Shown here piece by piece: positions 1 through 6,083 of a DNA stretch of 16,323 nucleotides (position 1 is its first letter; every line of letters begins with the position of its first letter). A program made the position numbers and the translations under genes. The notes beneath the pieces were generated by a model, which saw only the letters and a list, made by a program, of their open reading frames with translations, did not search any database and was not told the DNA's origin. The DNA comes from Dehalococcoidia bacterium. Its GTDB lineage: Bacteria; Chloroflexota; Dehalococcoidia; Dehalococcoidales; BS750m-G39. The stretch spans positions 1 to 16,323 of the forward strand of contig JAUWZG010000018.1 in the NCBI GenBank assembly GCA_030615425.1. Direction: 5' to 3'.

Positions 1-943
1 AGCGGATGCACTTACATTCAATTGCCCTCTGCTTCATTCGCTGCTTAATCACCCCACGCAGCGAATCCTTGCAACCGGCGGTGATGAACTTGGCCGGGAT
101 ATCACGCAGCACCCGCGATATCCTGACATACCTGGGCACAATGGACTTAATATCAATCATCAGGTTGACCATAGTGTTGACATCGTATGGCTGGTAGCGA
201 TTTTCCTGATACCATCTCTCTAGCTCAGTCCCCTCAACCACCATTGTGGGATATAGCTTCAAGCCGTCTGGTTTAAAGCGAGCATCATCAAACAGCTCTC
301 TGGATAGCTCTAAATCCTGCTCTGGGGTTGAGCCAGGCAATCCTGGCATCCAGTGGTAGTGCACCTTAAAGCCGTGCTCCCGGAGCAAGGTAGTAGCCTT
401 GACTACATCTTCAACCTTATGCCCTCTTCTTACCAGCCGATAGATTTCATCATCTAAGGTCTGAACCCCCAGTTCCACCCTGGTGGTGCCAAACTCAAGC
501 ATCCTGTCTATTTCCTCCTGCCCACACCAATCTGGTCTGGTCTCTATGCAGAGCCCGGTACAGCGATGGTTTGCCGTTTCGTTAACTCGTTTTGCCTCTT
601 CCAGGGTGGCGGACTCCTCACCGTTTAGGGCATCAAGGCAGTCCTTGATAAACTGGTATTGATAATCCTTGTGATAAGCCAGGAAGGTGCCCCCCATCAC
701 TATCAGCTCAACCTTATCTGTGGGGTGCCCCATTTCGGACAGAACTCTTAGCCTTAACTTAATCTGCTTCTTGGCATCAAAGCCGCACTTTTTGGCTCGC
801 AGCACTGCTGGTGACTCCGGGGTATAGCTCTGGGGTATAGTCTGGTAGGTAGGACAATATATGCACTGCCCCGGGCATTTCAAAGGCAGGGTCATCACCG
901 CCACCGGGGTAACCCCGGATATAGTCCTTGCAAATTTCTTCAT
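1..943 (-). CDS. elp3: Elp3-like radical SAM tRNA U34 acetyltransferase (3' end outside window)
   Basis: Catalyses the first step of cm5-type modification at wobble uridine 34 of tRNA: a radical SAM domain and a GNAT domain join an acetyl-CoA-derived group to C5 of U34. The window holds about 314 codons, the radical SAM part only; the gene runs off the left edge before the C-terminal acetyltransferase domain. Visible motifs: CPGQCIYCP near residue 23-31 (CX3CX2C, 4Fe-4S site), IVMGGTF, GLCIETRPD, TTRVELGVQ, YHWMPGLPG, DGLKLYPTMVVEGT and a Cys-rich ECKCIR at the edge. The ATG at 943 gives MKKFARTISGV, which fits the N-terminally short Elp3 of Dehalococcoides as I remember it. There is no clear ribosome binding site. 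It diverges from a Trm9-like methyltransferase gene. Family assignment is near certain; the exact start is likely. Confidence 0.95.
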   Translation of the reverse strand, partial: MKKFARTISGVTPVAVMTLPLKCPGQCIYCPTYQTIPQSYTPESPAVLRAKKCGFDAKKQIKLRLRVLSEMGHPTDKVELIVMGGTFLAYHKDYQYQFIKDCLDALNGEESATLEEAKRVNETANHRCTGLCIETRPDWCGQEEIDRMLEFGTTRVELGVQTLDDEIYRLVRRGHKVEDVVKATTLLREHGFKVHYHWMPGLPGSTPEQDLELSRELFDDARFKPDGLKLYPTMVVEGTELERWYQENRYQPYDVNTMVNLMIDIKSIVPRYVRISRVLRDIPAKFITAGCKDSLRGVIKQRMKQRAIECKCIR

Positions 944-1082
944 CTTATGCCATAAACAGTTTAGCAGATTTAAGTTGCAAACAGAAACATGGTATTGGGT
1001 GGCGAAGCCCCTCCACCCACACCTTTGGTATCTTTTCCCACCCGCCGCTCTTAAGGAGGGGGATAGAGGGGGATGGGGTGAA
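944..1082. other. elp3/methyltransferase divergent intergenic region with GC-rich inverted repeat
   Basis: About 140 non-coding bases between two divergent genes. It contains the inverted repeat GGGTGG (998-1003) / CCACCC with a short GC-rich centre, then a pyrimidine tract (ATCTTTTCCCACCCGCC) and a run of G blocks (about 1053-1080). The pyrimidine tract resembles the one at 8040-8062. Both divergent promoters should lie here, but I see no convincing -35/-10 pair on either strand. The open frame that continues upstream of the methyltransferase through this region encodes low-complexity sequence unlike any methyltransferase. Confidence 0.45.
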
Positions 1083-1727
1083 TTGAATAAAGATATTTTC
1101 GACCAGATAGCCCCAAGCTGGTATAACTTTAGGCACTGGTCTATATTCCGCAGTGAACTGGAGGCGCTGGCTCGTCGCTGGCAAAAGGGCAAGCTGCTGA
1201 ACGTTGGCTGTGCCCATGGGCCGGACTTTTTGCCCTTTAAGGACGGCTTTGAGCTATATGGGGTGGACTTCTCGGCGGAGATGTTAAAGTTCGCCGAAAA
1301 ATACTCTCAGAAATTCGGTTTTGCCGTCGAGCTGACGCTGGCTGATGTTCGCCGCCTTCCCTATCCCGACCAGACCTTTGACTGGGCAATCTCGGTGGCT
1401 ACCTATCACCATATAAGGGGGGAGGGGCAGCAGGCAGCACTAAAGGAACTAAAGCGGGTGTTAAAGCCGGGCGGTGAAGCCTTTATTACGGTATGGAACC
1501 GGTGGCAACCCAGATTCTGGTTCAAGCCAAAGGAAGTAGCTATTCCTTGGCGGAAGAGGGGCAAGACCCTCTATCGCTACTACTACCTGTTTTCTTACCC
1601 CGAACTGGAAAGGCTGGCAAAGAGGGCAGGCTTTGAGGTAATAAAATCATTCCCCGAAAGCGCCTACCGCTTCCCGATGAAGCTCTTTTCCCGCAATATA
1701 TGTCTTTTGGTAAAGAAGGGGGATTAG
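1083..1727 (+). CDS. Trm9/ALKBH8-like SAM-dependent methyltransferase
   Basis: Class I SAM methyltransferase of about 214 residues. Motif I is LLNVGCAHG (about residues 38-46), the SAM ribose-binding acid is in YGVDFS (D62), motif IV region is FDWAISVATYHHI, followed by LKRVLKPGGEAFITVW. Two blocks resemble yeast Trm9 as I remember it: the N-terminal FDQIAPSW (Trm9 has NEIAPHF) and the C-terminal LYRYYYLFSYPELERLAKRAG (Trm9 has KYRYYHLYREGEL). Trm9 and ALKBH8 methylate cm5U34 to mcm5U34 in tRNA, and the neighbouring divergent gene is Elp3, which makes the cm5U precursor. A tRNA substrate is therefore plausible but inferred. The frame is open back to 861, but that part overlaps elp3. I chose TTG at 1083, just after a G-rich Shine-Dalgarno-like stretch; GTG at 999 is the alternative. 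A generic type 11 methyltransferase cannot be excluded. Confidence 0.85.
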   Translation: MNKDIFDQIAPSWYNFRHWSIFRSELEALARRWQKGKLLNVGCAHGPDFLPFKDGFELYGVDFSAEMLKFAEKYSQKFGFAVELTLADVRRLPYPDQTFDWAISVATYHHIRGEGQQAALKELKRVLKPGGEAFITVWNRWQPRFWFKPKEVAIPWRKRGKTLYRYYYLFSYPELERLAKRAGFEVIKSFPESAYRFPMKLFSRNICLLVKKGD

Positions 1728-1734
1728 AGCCGTC

Positions 1735-1953
1735 TTATCCCATCTTCTTCCTGAGCATCATAATCACTACTGCCAAAATGGCATAAAAGCCGGCAACGGC
1801 AAAAATTGCGGGGTATGACATTGGTGTTACCTCAGCACCGTATAGGTCTCCATTGACAATGCCCGTAATAAAGGCACTGAACCCCATTACCATTCCGCAA
1901 ATAAACAGGACCCAAGCAGTTATTGTGGCTAGAGCTTTGAAAATATCCGGCAT
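1735..1953 (-). CDS. Small two-helix membrane protein, function unknown
   Basis: A 72-residue protein with two predicted transmembrane helices (about residues 9-33 and 46-67) joined by a short loop containing NGDLYGAEVTP, and a basic C-terminus (LRKKMG). I do not recognise a family. The gene looks real: its ATG is preceded by AGGAGGG at good spacing, and an extended -10 promoter lies a little further upstream (1987-1995). It converges on the methyltransferase gene with only 7 bases between the stop codons. By the positive-inside rule the C-terminus is probably cytoplasmic. Confidence 0.75.
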   Translation of the reverse strand: MPDIFKALATITAWVLFICGMVMGFSAFITGIVNGDLYGAEVTPMSYPAIFAVAGFYAILAVVIMMLRKKMG

Positions 1954-1986
1954 TTCTCCCTCCTGTTGGTCTTATTATTTGCCCCT

Positions 1987-1995
1987 ATTATAGCA
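1987..1995 (-). promoter_or_regulatory. Extended -10 promoter of the small membrane protein gene
   Basis: On the minus strand the sequence reads TGCTATAAT, a perfect extended -10 element. Transcription would start about 25-30 bases upstream of the ATG at 1953. A TTGACG lies only 8 bases upstream of the -10, too close to act as its -35; an extended -10 can work without a good -35. The same nine bases occur at the -10 of the GNAT gene at 2025-2513 and of ruvB. Confidence 0.6.
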
Positions 1996-2024
1996 CGGGG
2001 CGTCAAGCGTGCTTTTGGGATTCC

Positions 2025-2513
2025 CTAACCTTCAGAGGTTCTGGTGTAAATGGTAAGCTCGCTGCGGCGGAAGCCCAGGCTCTGGAAATAGTTCTGCAGT
2101 TCCCAATGACGCTCATCAATGACGGCGCGCACCGTCTTAACCCCTCTAGCGTGGCAGCGCTCGGCTAGGGCGTTGATTAATTTGCCGGCAATACCCTGCT
2201 TCTGGTAGTCGGGGTCAACAATCAACATGTGGATGATGCCCACTTCATCAACCGGTATGCCGGCGAAGGCTAACCTGCCCCAGATAAAGCCAACCACCTT
2301 ACCATTAACTTCAGCGACACAGCTCAGGTCGAGCGGACCTCCGGGGTTGGTCGAGGCTACCTCTTCAAAGGTCATGGCGCCCCGGTAGCTAAGGCGGCTC
2401 CGCTTAACGCCGGGTATCTTTTCCTCCCTGATTTTGCTGTAGACCGCTAAAATGGCATCAATATCTCTCCACTCCATAGGTCTAATCTTTACCTCTTTCT
2501 CTGCACTGGCCAT
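2025..2513 (-). CDS. GNAT family N-acetyltransferase (paralogue 1)
   Basis: About 162 residues, a stand-alone GNAT domain that transfers an acetyl group from acetyl-CoA to an unknown amine. The N-terminus KIRPMEWRDIDAILAVY is a typical GNAT opening. Motif A is MLIVDPDYQKQGIAGKLI, with the acetyl-CoA pyrophosphate loop Q104-x-x-G-x-A, and the C-terminal block is FQSLGFRRSEL. The frame is open to 2582, but the promoter -10 lies at 2551-2556, so upstream starts would not be transcribed; ATG at 2513 has GGGGAG 8 bases upstream. It is clearly paralogous to the gene at 3140-3595. The substrate cannot be read from the sequence; a RimI-like protein acetylation role is one possibility. Confidence 0.9.
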   Translation of the reverse strand: MASAEKEVKIRPMEWRDIDAILAVYSKIREEKIPGVKRSRLSYRGAMTFEEVASTNPGGPLDLSCVAEVNGKVVGFIWGRLAFAGIPVDEVGIIHMLIVDPDYQKQGIAGKLINALAERCHARGVKTVRAVIDERHWELQNYFQSLGFRRSELTIYTRTSEG

Positions 2514-2550
2514 AATAATCACTCCCCTTACCTTTGTTGGAATAGACTTC

Positions 2551-2582
2551 ATTATAGCACACCGCTTCTTTGCTTTTGTCAA
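2551..2582 (-). promoter_or_regulatory. Promoter of GNAT paralogue 1
   Basis: Minus strand: perfect -35 TTGACA (2577-2582), 20-base spacer, perfect TATAAT (2551-2556) with an upstream TG (extended -10, TGCTATAAT). The spacer is longer than the usual 17, which the extended -10 may compensate. The predicted transcript starts about 30 bases upstream of ATG 2513. The -35 and the following spacer bases are nearly the same as in the promoter of the paralogue (3648-3675). Confidence 0.7.
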
Positions 2583-2665
2583 ATATTACTCTTGATTTCC
2601 TTTATAGACATGACGGCAGGTTTATGGTTTAATTTAACCTTGGAGTTTGAGAGAGGGAGAGACCT

Positions 2666-3145
2666 GTGGATTTTGACTGGGAAGAAATAGGCAAAATTTT
2701 CTCCTACCTGATACCGGTAGTTGTCTTCATATTGTTCAATATTTTCTTCCGCAAGCAGCAGGAACAAAAGAGGCGGCTAACCGTGGTTAGAAGCCTGCTA
2801 TCTGAGATAAACTATAACCAGAAGCTTATGGAAGCCTTCCTCTTTAAGTGGCAAGCCAAGAAGTTTAAGACAGGTAGATGGAAGAGAAATAGGGATAAAA
2901 TGGATTATATAGACCAGGGCTTGCACACTACTCTGGCTGGTGCCTATGAAATTGCTGAAGAGTTCAATAAGGAGATAGATGTGGCTAAGAAGCATAAATC
3001 GGCGAGCTACCTAGCAAGTATTCAGGTGGATAGATTAAGAGAGCCACTGGCTAAGAGTAAGCAGGGGCTCGAGGAATGGCTTGAGCTAAATAAGGGGAGG
3101 AAAAAGCTAGCCGAAGAGGAAGAGGGCAGTGATTCGGCTTCATAA
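2666..3145 (+). CDS. Membrane-anchored coiled-coil protein, function unknown
   Basis: A 159-residue protein with one N-terminal transmembrane helix (about residues 11-28, IFSYLIPVVVFILFNIFF) followed at once by a basic stretch (RKQQEQKRR), so the rest should be cytoplasmic. Residues 35-150 are charged and helical, likely coiled coil, ending in an acidic tail (EEEEGSDSAS). It starts at GTG 2666 with a purine-rich GAGGGAGA just upstream. I recognise no domain. It is the only plus-strand gene among four minus-strand ones, and its stop codon abuts that of the converging acetyltransferase gene (the ORFs overlap by 6 bases). Coding is supported by the plausible topology and start signal, not by homology. 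Confidence 0.7.
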   Translation: MDFDWEEIGKIFSYLIPVVVFILFNIFFRKQQEQKRRLTVVRSLLSEINYNQKLMEAFLFKWQAKKFKTGRWKRNRDKMDYIDQGLHTTLAGAYEIAEEFNKEIDVAKKHKSASYLASIQVDRLREPLAKSKQGLEEWLELNKGRKKLAEEEEGSDSAS

Positions 3146-3595
3146 GGTCTTGGTGTAGTCTATAAGCTGTCCCCGGCGGAAGCCCATATGTGCGAACAAG
3201 CCCTGTAGCTGGCTATCACGTTCTTTAACCATTATCCGCACTGCGTTAAGCTTCTTGGACTGGCAGTTATCTAATAATGCAGTGACCAGTTTGCTGGCAA
3301 TACCCTGGTGCCAGTAGTCAGGGTCAACGCCCAGAATTTGAATCAATCCCACTTCACTAACCGGTTCCCCAACATACGCTCGCCGAGCCAAGATAAAGCC
3401 TGCCACCTGACCATCGACTTCGGCGACAAAACTGAGGTCAAGCACCCCTCCCAGGTCTCCGGTAATCAGATCGGTATAGGTAACAGCCCTCCGCACCCCG
3501 CTGATTTTCCTATCAATAGCTAAAACACTGTCAATATCCTCGGGTTCCATGGGTCGGATTCTTATCTTCCTTTCCTTTCTTTCTATAGCCGGCAT
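3140..3595 (-). CDS. GNAT family N-acetyltransferase (paralogue 2)
   Basis: A 151-residue GNAT. It matches paralogue 1 over nearly its full length: IRPMEPEDIDSVLAI, LDLSFVAEVDGQVAGFI, LGVDPDYWHQGIASKLV and MGFRRGQLIDYT are all recognisable counterparts, so the two arose by duplication. The acetyl-CoA loop differs: the first position of the (Q/R)xxGx(G/A) motif is W95 here (Q104 in paralogue 1), which may affect cofactor binding or reflect drift. ATG at 3595 has GGAGG 8 bases upstream and its own promoter at 3648-3675. It converges on the coiled-coil gene and its stop overlaps that gene. Substrate unknown. Confidence 0.9.
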   Translation of the reverse strand: MPAIERKERKIRIRPMEPEDIDSVLAIDRKISGVRRAVTYTDLITGDLGGVLDLSFVAEVDGQVAGFILARRAYVGEPVSEVGLIQILGVDPDYWHQGIASKLVTALLDNCQSKKLNAVRIMVKERDSQLQGLFAHMGFRRGQLIDYTKTL

Positions 3596-3647
3596 GTGAG
3601 CGCCTCCTTCCTCAAATTACGGGGTGCGTTTTTTACGTATGCATCGT

Positions 3648-3675
3648 ATTATCCGCTTTTTTTTACTTTTGTCAA
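3648..3675 (-). promoter_or_regulatory. Sigma-70-type promoter of GNAT paralogue 2
   Basis: Minus strand: -35 TTGACA (3670-3675), 16-base A-rich spacer, -10 GATAAT (3648-3653). The predicted start of transcription is about 45 bases before the ATG at 3595. The stretch TTGACAAAAG plus following A-rich bases and AGCGG is shared with the promoter of paralogue 1. A 7-bp inverted repeat (AATAGGC / GCCTATT) overlaps the -35 on its upstream side and could be an operator. Confidence 0.65.
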
Positions 3676-3774
3676 TAGGCTATTTAATGATTGGCCTATT
3701 TTTCAGGTCAAGTTATTACCACCAGAAGGCTTTGTGAGCAGTACGGGCTATAGCTACATATACTATACCCAGGA

Positions 3775-4449
3775 TTATTGATTGTCTGGCTGAGTTGGGG
3801 AGGTTCTAGCGGCTATCGGGCAAGCCGCTAGTCGGTTATTTCCCATTTTTTGAGAGTGAGCCTGCTTCAGCCGCTGAAGGTTTGCCTGAACCGGGGCTGA
3901 GGTGATGTCTTTCAGGGACATCAATACCCCATCCTCTCTATTATCAGTGTAGTAGCCACGGCGCACACCTGCCTCAGTGAAGCCATACTTAGAATAGAGA
4001 CTCTGGGCAGCGGTGTTGGAGGCACGTACCTCCAGGGTAATAAAACGGGCGTTTAACTCTGTGGCTAGGTCTATAAGGGATATGAGCAGCGATTCTCCTA
4101 TCCCCTGGCGGCGATGCTTCTCCCATACGGCAATGTTGGTTATGTGAGCTTCCCCAGCCATCATCCACAAACCAGCGAAACCGAAAATGTATTGCCTTGC
4201 AGGTGGGGGAGGTTCATTGCCCAAGAACCACCTCAGCCTGGATAACAAGCCGGAGGAGCCTTTCTGGGGGATGGCTTTCATCTCAGGCTCCTCAACTCTT
4301 TCCTCCTCATCGCAGGCTACAATATAATGGGCTAACCGGTTTTCTAGCTCACGCTGATAATTAATCGGTGGCCATAGGGTGAGGAAGGCTTCACGGTCAA
4401 TCTCAGTGACCTGATGGATGTCCTCTTTACGCATCAAGCGCAGATACAC
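3775..4449 (-). CDS. rimI: RimI-like ribosomal protein S18 alanine N-acetyltransferase
   Basis: GNAT enzyme predicted to acetylate the N-terminal alanine of ribosomal protein S18. Core motifs: YLRLMRKEDIHQV at the N-terminus, AHITNIAVWEKHRRQGIGESLL (motif A, R-R-Q-G-I-G), FITLEVRASNTAAQSLYSKYGF and GYYTDNREDGVLMSL, the last two being typical of RimI. At 224 residues it is longer than usual (about 150): there is a roughly 40-residue charged and Pro-rich insertion (about residues 47-86, including NEPPPPARQ) before the central strand and a tail of about 40 residues after the normal RimI end. The tail is encoded partly by a perfect 8-bp inverted repeat (3806-3813 / 3824-3831). The start is GTG at 4449; ATG at 4434 is possible. 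S18 specificity is inferred from family resemblance. Confidence 0.85.
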   Translation of the reverse strand: MYLRLMRKEDIHQVTEIDREAFLTLWPPINYQRELENRLAHYIVACDEEERVEEPEMKAIPQKGSSGLLSRLRWFLGNEPPPPARQYIFGFAGLWMMAGEAHITNIAVWEKHRRQGIGESLLISLIDLATELNARFITLEVRASNTAAQSLYSKYGFTEAGVRRGYYTDNREDGVLMSLKDITSAPVQANLQRLKQAHSQKMGNNRLAACPIAARTSPTQPDNQ

Positions 4450-4624
4450 GCCAAATTCTCATCCCTGAAGAAGTTTTAATATCAGAATTATTGTAACATA
4501 TTCCATCGGTCAACATATACTCCTCTTTAATCCGGATTTAAAACTATCTTTTCACTGCTTCCCTCGTTATACTATATGCACAGGATAACGCCATAATTGC
4601 CGTAAAGCGGCAGGGAGTTGTCAG

Positions 4625-5170
4625 GTGCAAGGTGAAGAGAGCCTGGTTCGGCGGGCGCAGAATCGTGACCAGGAGGCTTTTGCTCAGCTATATGAAGAGC
4701 ATTTTGACAGAATTTATCGCTATCTAGCTCTCAGGATAGGAAATGAGACGGAGGCGGAGGATATGGCTCAGCAGGTCTTTCTAAACGCACTTCAGTCCAT
4801 CTCTTCCTTTAGGTGGAAGGGTATACCCTTCTCAGCTTGGCTATATCGCATTGCCCACAATCAGGCGGTTGATTACTTGAGGAGGAAGAAGCGCACCACT
4901 GTGCCCCTGAATGAATCGCTGGCAAGCAACGATAATACCCTACAGTCAGCAGTCGAGCGTAAGCTGGATATTGAGCAGCTGCTTTTGGCTACCAAGCAGC
5001 TAACCGAGGCACAGCGTGAGGTGGTTTCCCTGCGTTTTACTAGCGGGCTATCAATTGCTCAGGTAGCCAAGGTTATGGACAAGAGCCAGGGAGCGGTAAA
5101 GGCATTGCAGCATAGTGCTATCATCGCCCTGCGCAAGGTGCTATTGGTGACGGAAAATGAAAACAAATAA
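4625..5170 (+). CDS. Sigma-70 family (ECF-like) RNA polymerase sigma factor
   Basis: A 181-residue alternative sigma factor with region 2 (about residues 19-90: AFAQLYEEHFDRIYRYL, EAEDMAQQVFLNAL, FSAWLYRIAHNQAVDYLRRKKR) and region 4 (about 122-173: LTEAQREVVSLRF, LSIAQVAKVMDKSQGAVKAL), without regions 1 or 3, as in ECF sigmas. It would direct core polymerase to a small set of promoters. The start is GTG at 4625 with AGGGAG 8 bases upstream; a small hairpin (TGCCG/CGGCA) sits just before that site. Its 3' end overlaps the next gene, a membrane DUF5667 protein, by 14 bases, so the two are probably translationally coupled and form a sigma/anti-sigma pair. The inducing signal is unknown. Confidence 0.93.
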   Translation: MQGEESLVRRAQNRDQEAFAQLYEEHFDRIYRYLALRIGNETEAEDMAQQVFLNALQSISSFRWKGIPFSAWLYRIAHNQAVDYLRRKKRTTVPLNESLASNDNTLQSAVERKLDIEQLLLATKQLTEAQREVVSLRFTSGLSIAQVAKVMDKSQGAVKALQHSAIIALRKVLLVTENENK

Positions 5171-5984
5171 AGAATTTGACAATATCTTAGATGAATGCCT
5201 GGAGCGGCTGCTGGTGGGGGGCAAGACTATAGAGCAGTGTCTTCAGAGCTATCCTGAGCAGGCAGCGCAGCTCAAGCCATTGCTGGAGACGGCTCTAGCT
5301 GTCAAGAAGGCGTCAGCTATTCAGCCCCGAGCCGAGTTTAAAGCCAGAGCCAGATACCAGTTTCACTCGGCGCTCCAGGAGGTAGCCTCCCGGAGAAGTC
5401 GCCCCTTCTTTGGCTGGCTGCCACGATGGGCAACGGTGTTAACTATAGTTCTGGTCCTACTGCTGGCTGGGGGAGGCACAGTAGCTGCCGCCGCTGGCAG
5501 TATGCCCGATAGCCCTCTCTACCCGGTGAAGCTGGCAACAGAGGAAGTGCAGTTAGTACTAACCCTGTCTCAGATAGATAAGGCAAGGCTGTGTGCTGAA
5601 TTCGCCGATAGGAGAGTGGAGGAAATAATCTATATGGCTGACAAAGGCGACGCCCATCAGGTAGAGGTAATCACCGAGCGCCTGGATAATCGTCTGGCCA
5701 TGCTGGCAGTTCTAGCCTCAGCCCTTGAAGCGGAGGAGGCACCGATGGTGTTGGCACCAGAGTCTACTGAGGAGGCCGGGGGTGACAGGGGTGTCCACGC
5801 TGGGGCTAATAACCGGGCTCAACTCAGGGTGACGGTGGCGGGTAATGCCGCCAATAATCAAGCGGCGCTACGTGCTGTGCTGGAAGAACTGGAAGAAGTG
5901 CCGGAGTCGGTGAAGGCTGCCATGCTCCGGGCAATTGCCGTATCGGAAGCCGGCTATCAGAACGCCCTTGAGGCTTTGGATTAG
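5157..5984 (+). CDS. DUF5667 single-pass membrane protein, putative anti-sigma factor
   Basis: 275 residues: a cytoplasmic N-terminal part with ILDECLERLLVGGKTIEQCL and YPEQAAQLKPLLETAL (a motif often seen in Chloroflexota proteins coupled to sigma factors), one transmembrane helix (about 92-113), then an extracytoplasmic region opening with GSMPDSPLYPVKLATEEVQL, the hallmark of DUF5667, followed by Ala/Glu-rich helical sequence. No HxxxCxxC zinc anti-sigma motif is present. The ATG at 5157 lies inside the end of the sigma gene, and a terminator follows, so the two genes appear to be a transcription unit. Holding the sigma factor at the membrane is the likely role, inferred from position and topology; DUF5667 itself has no established function that I know of. 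Confidence 0.85.
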   Translation: MKTNKEFDNILDECLERLLVGGKTIEQCLQSYPEQAAQLKPLLETALAVKKASAIQPRAEFKARARYQFHSALQEVASRRSRPFFGWLPRWATVLTIVLVLLLAGGGTVAAAAGSMPDSPLYPVKLATEEVQLVLTLSQIDKARLCAEFADRRVEEIIYMADKGDAHQVEVITERLDNRLAMLAVLASALEAEEAPMVLAPESTEEAGGDRGVHAGANNRAQLRVTVAGNAANNQAALRAVLEELEEVPESVKAAMLRAIAVSEAGYQNALEALD

Positions 5985-6011
5985 CCAAAAAACTTCCTCT
6001 AAACTAACCTC

Positions 6012-6041
6012 AAGTCGCCACTAACCAATTGGCGACTTTTT
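6012..6041 (+). terminator. Rho-independent terminator after the sigma/DUF5667 operon
   Basis: A perfect 9-bp stem, AAGTCGCCA (6012-6020) and TGGCGACTT (6030-6038), with a 9-base loop and a run of T residues (5 in a row through 6041). It lies 28 bases after the DUF5667 stop codon and closes the two-gene unit. Confidence 0.92.
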
Positions 6042-6083
6042 CGTTATATATTAGTGGAAGCAATTTTCGAAAGGAGGTGAATA

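Noticed and set aside
861..1082. N-terminal extension of the methyltransferase frame
   Set aside because: It overlaps the 5' end of elp3 and crosses the low-complexity intergenic repeat; methyltransferase similarity begins only after 1083.
945..1217. A 90-codon minus-strand ORF between elp3 and the methyltransferase
   Set aside because: It lies antisense to the methyltransferase N-terminal half and across the GC-rich repeat, and its translation has no recognisable domain.
3671..3703. Hairpin AATAGGC/GCCTATT followed by T residues as a terminator
   Set aside because: The stem is AT-rich with a 13-base loop, and no plus-strand gene ends nearby; it overlaps a promoter -35, so an operator is as likely.
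3596..3781. A 61-codon plus-strand ORF
   Set aside because: It covers the promoter of GNAT paralogue 2, has no clear family and looks like chance in AT-rich DNA.
4450..4624. Promoters for the sigma factor and rimI genes
   Set aside because: TATACT near 4571 (plus) and TTGACC near 4510 (minus) look like partial elements, but neither has a partner element at good spacing.
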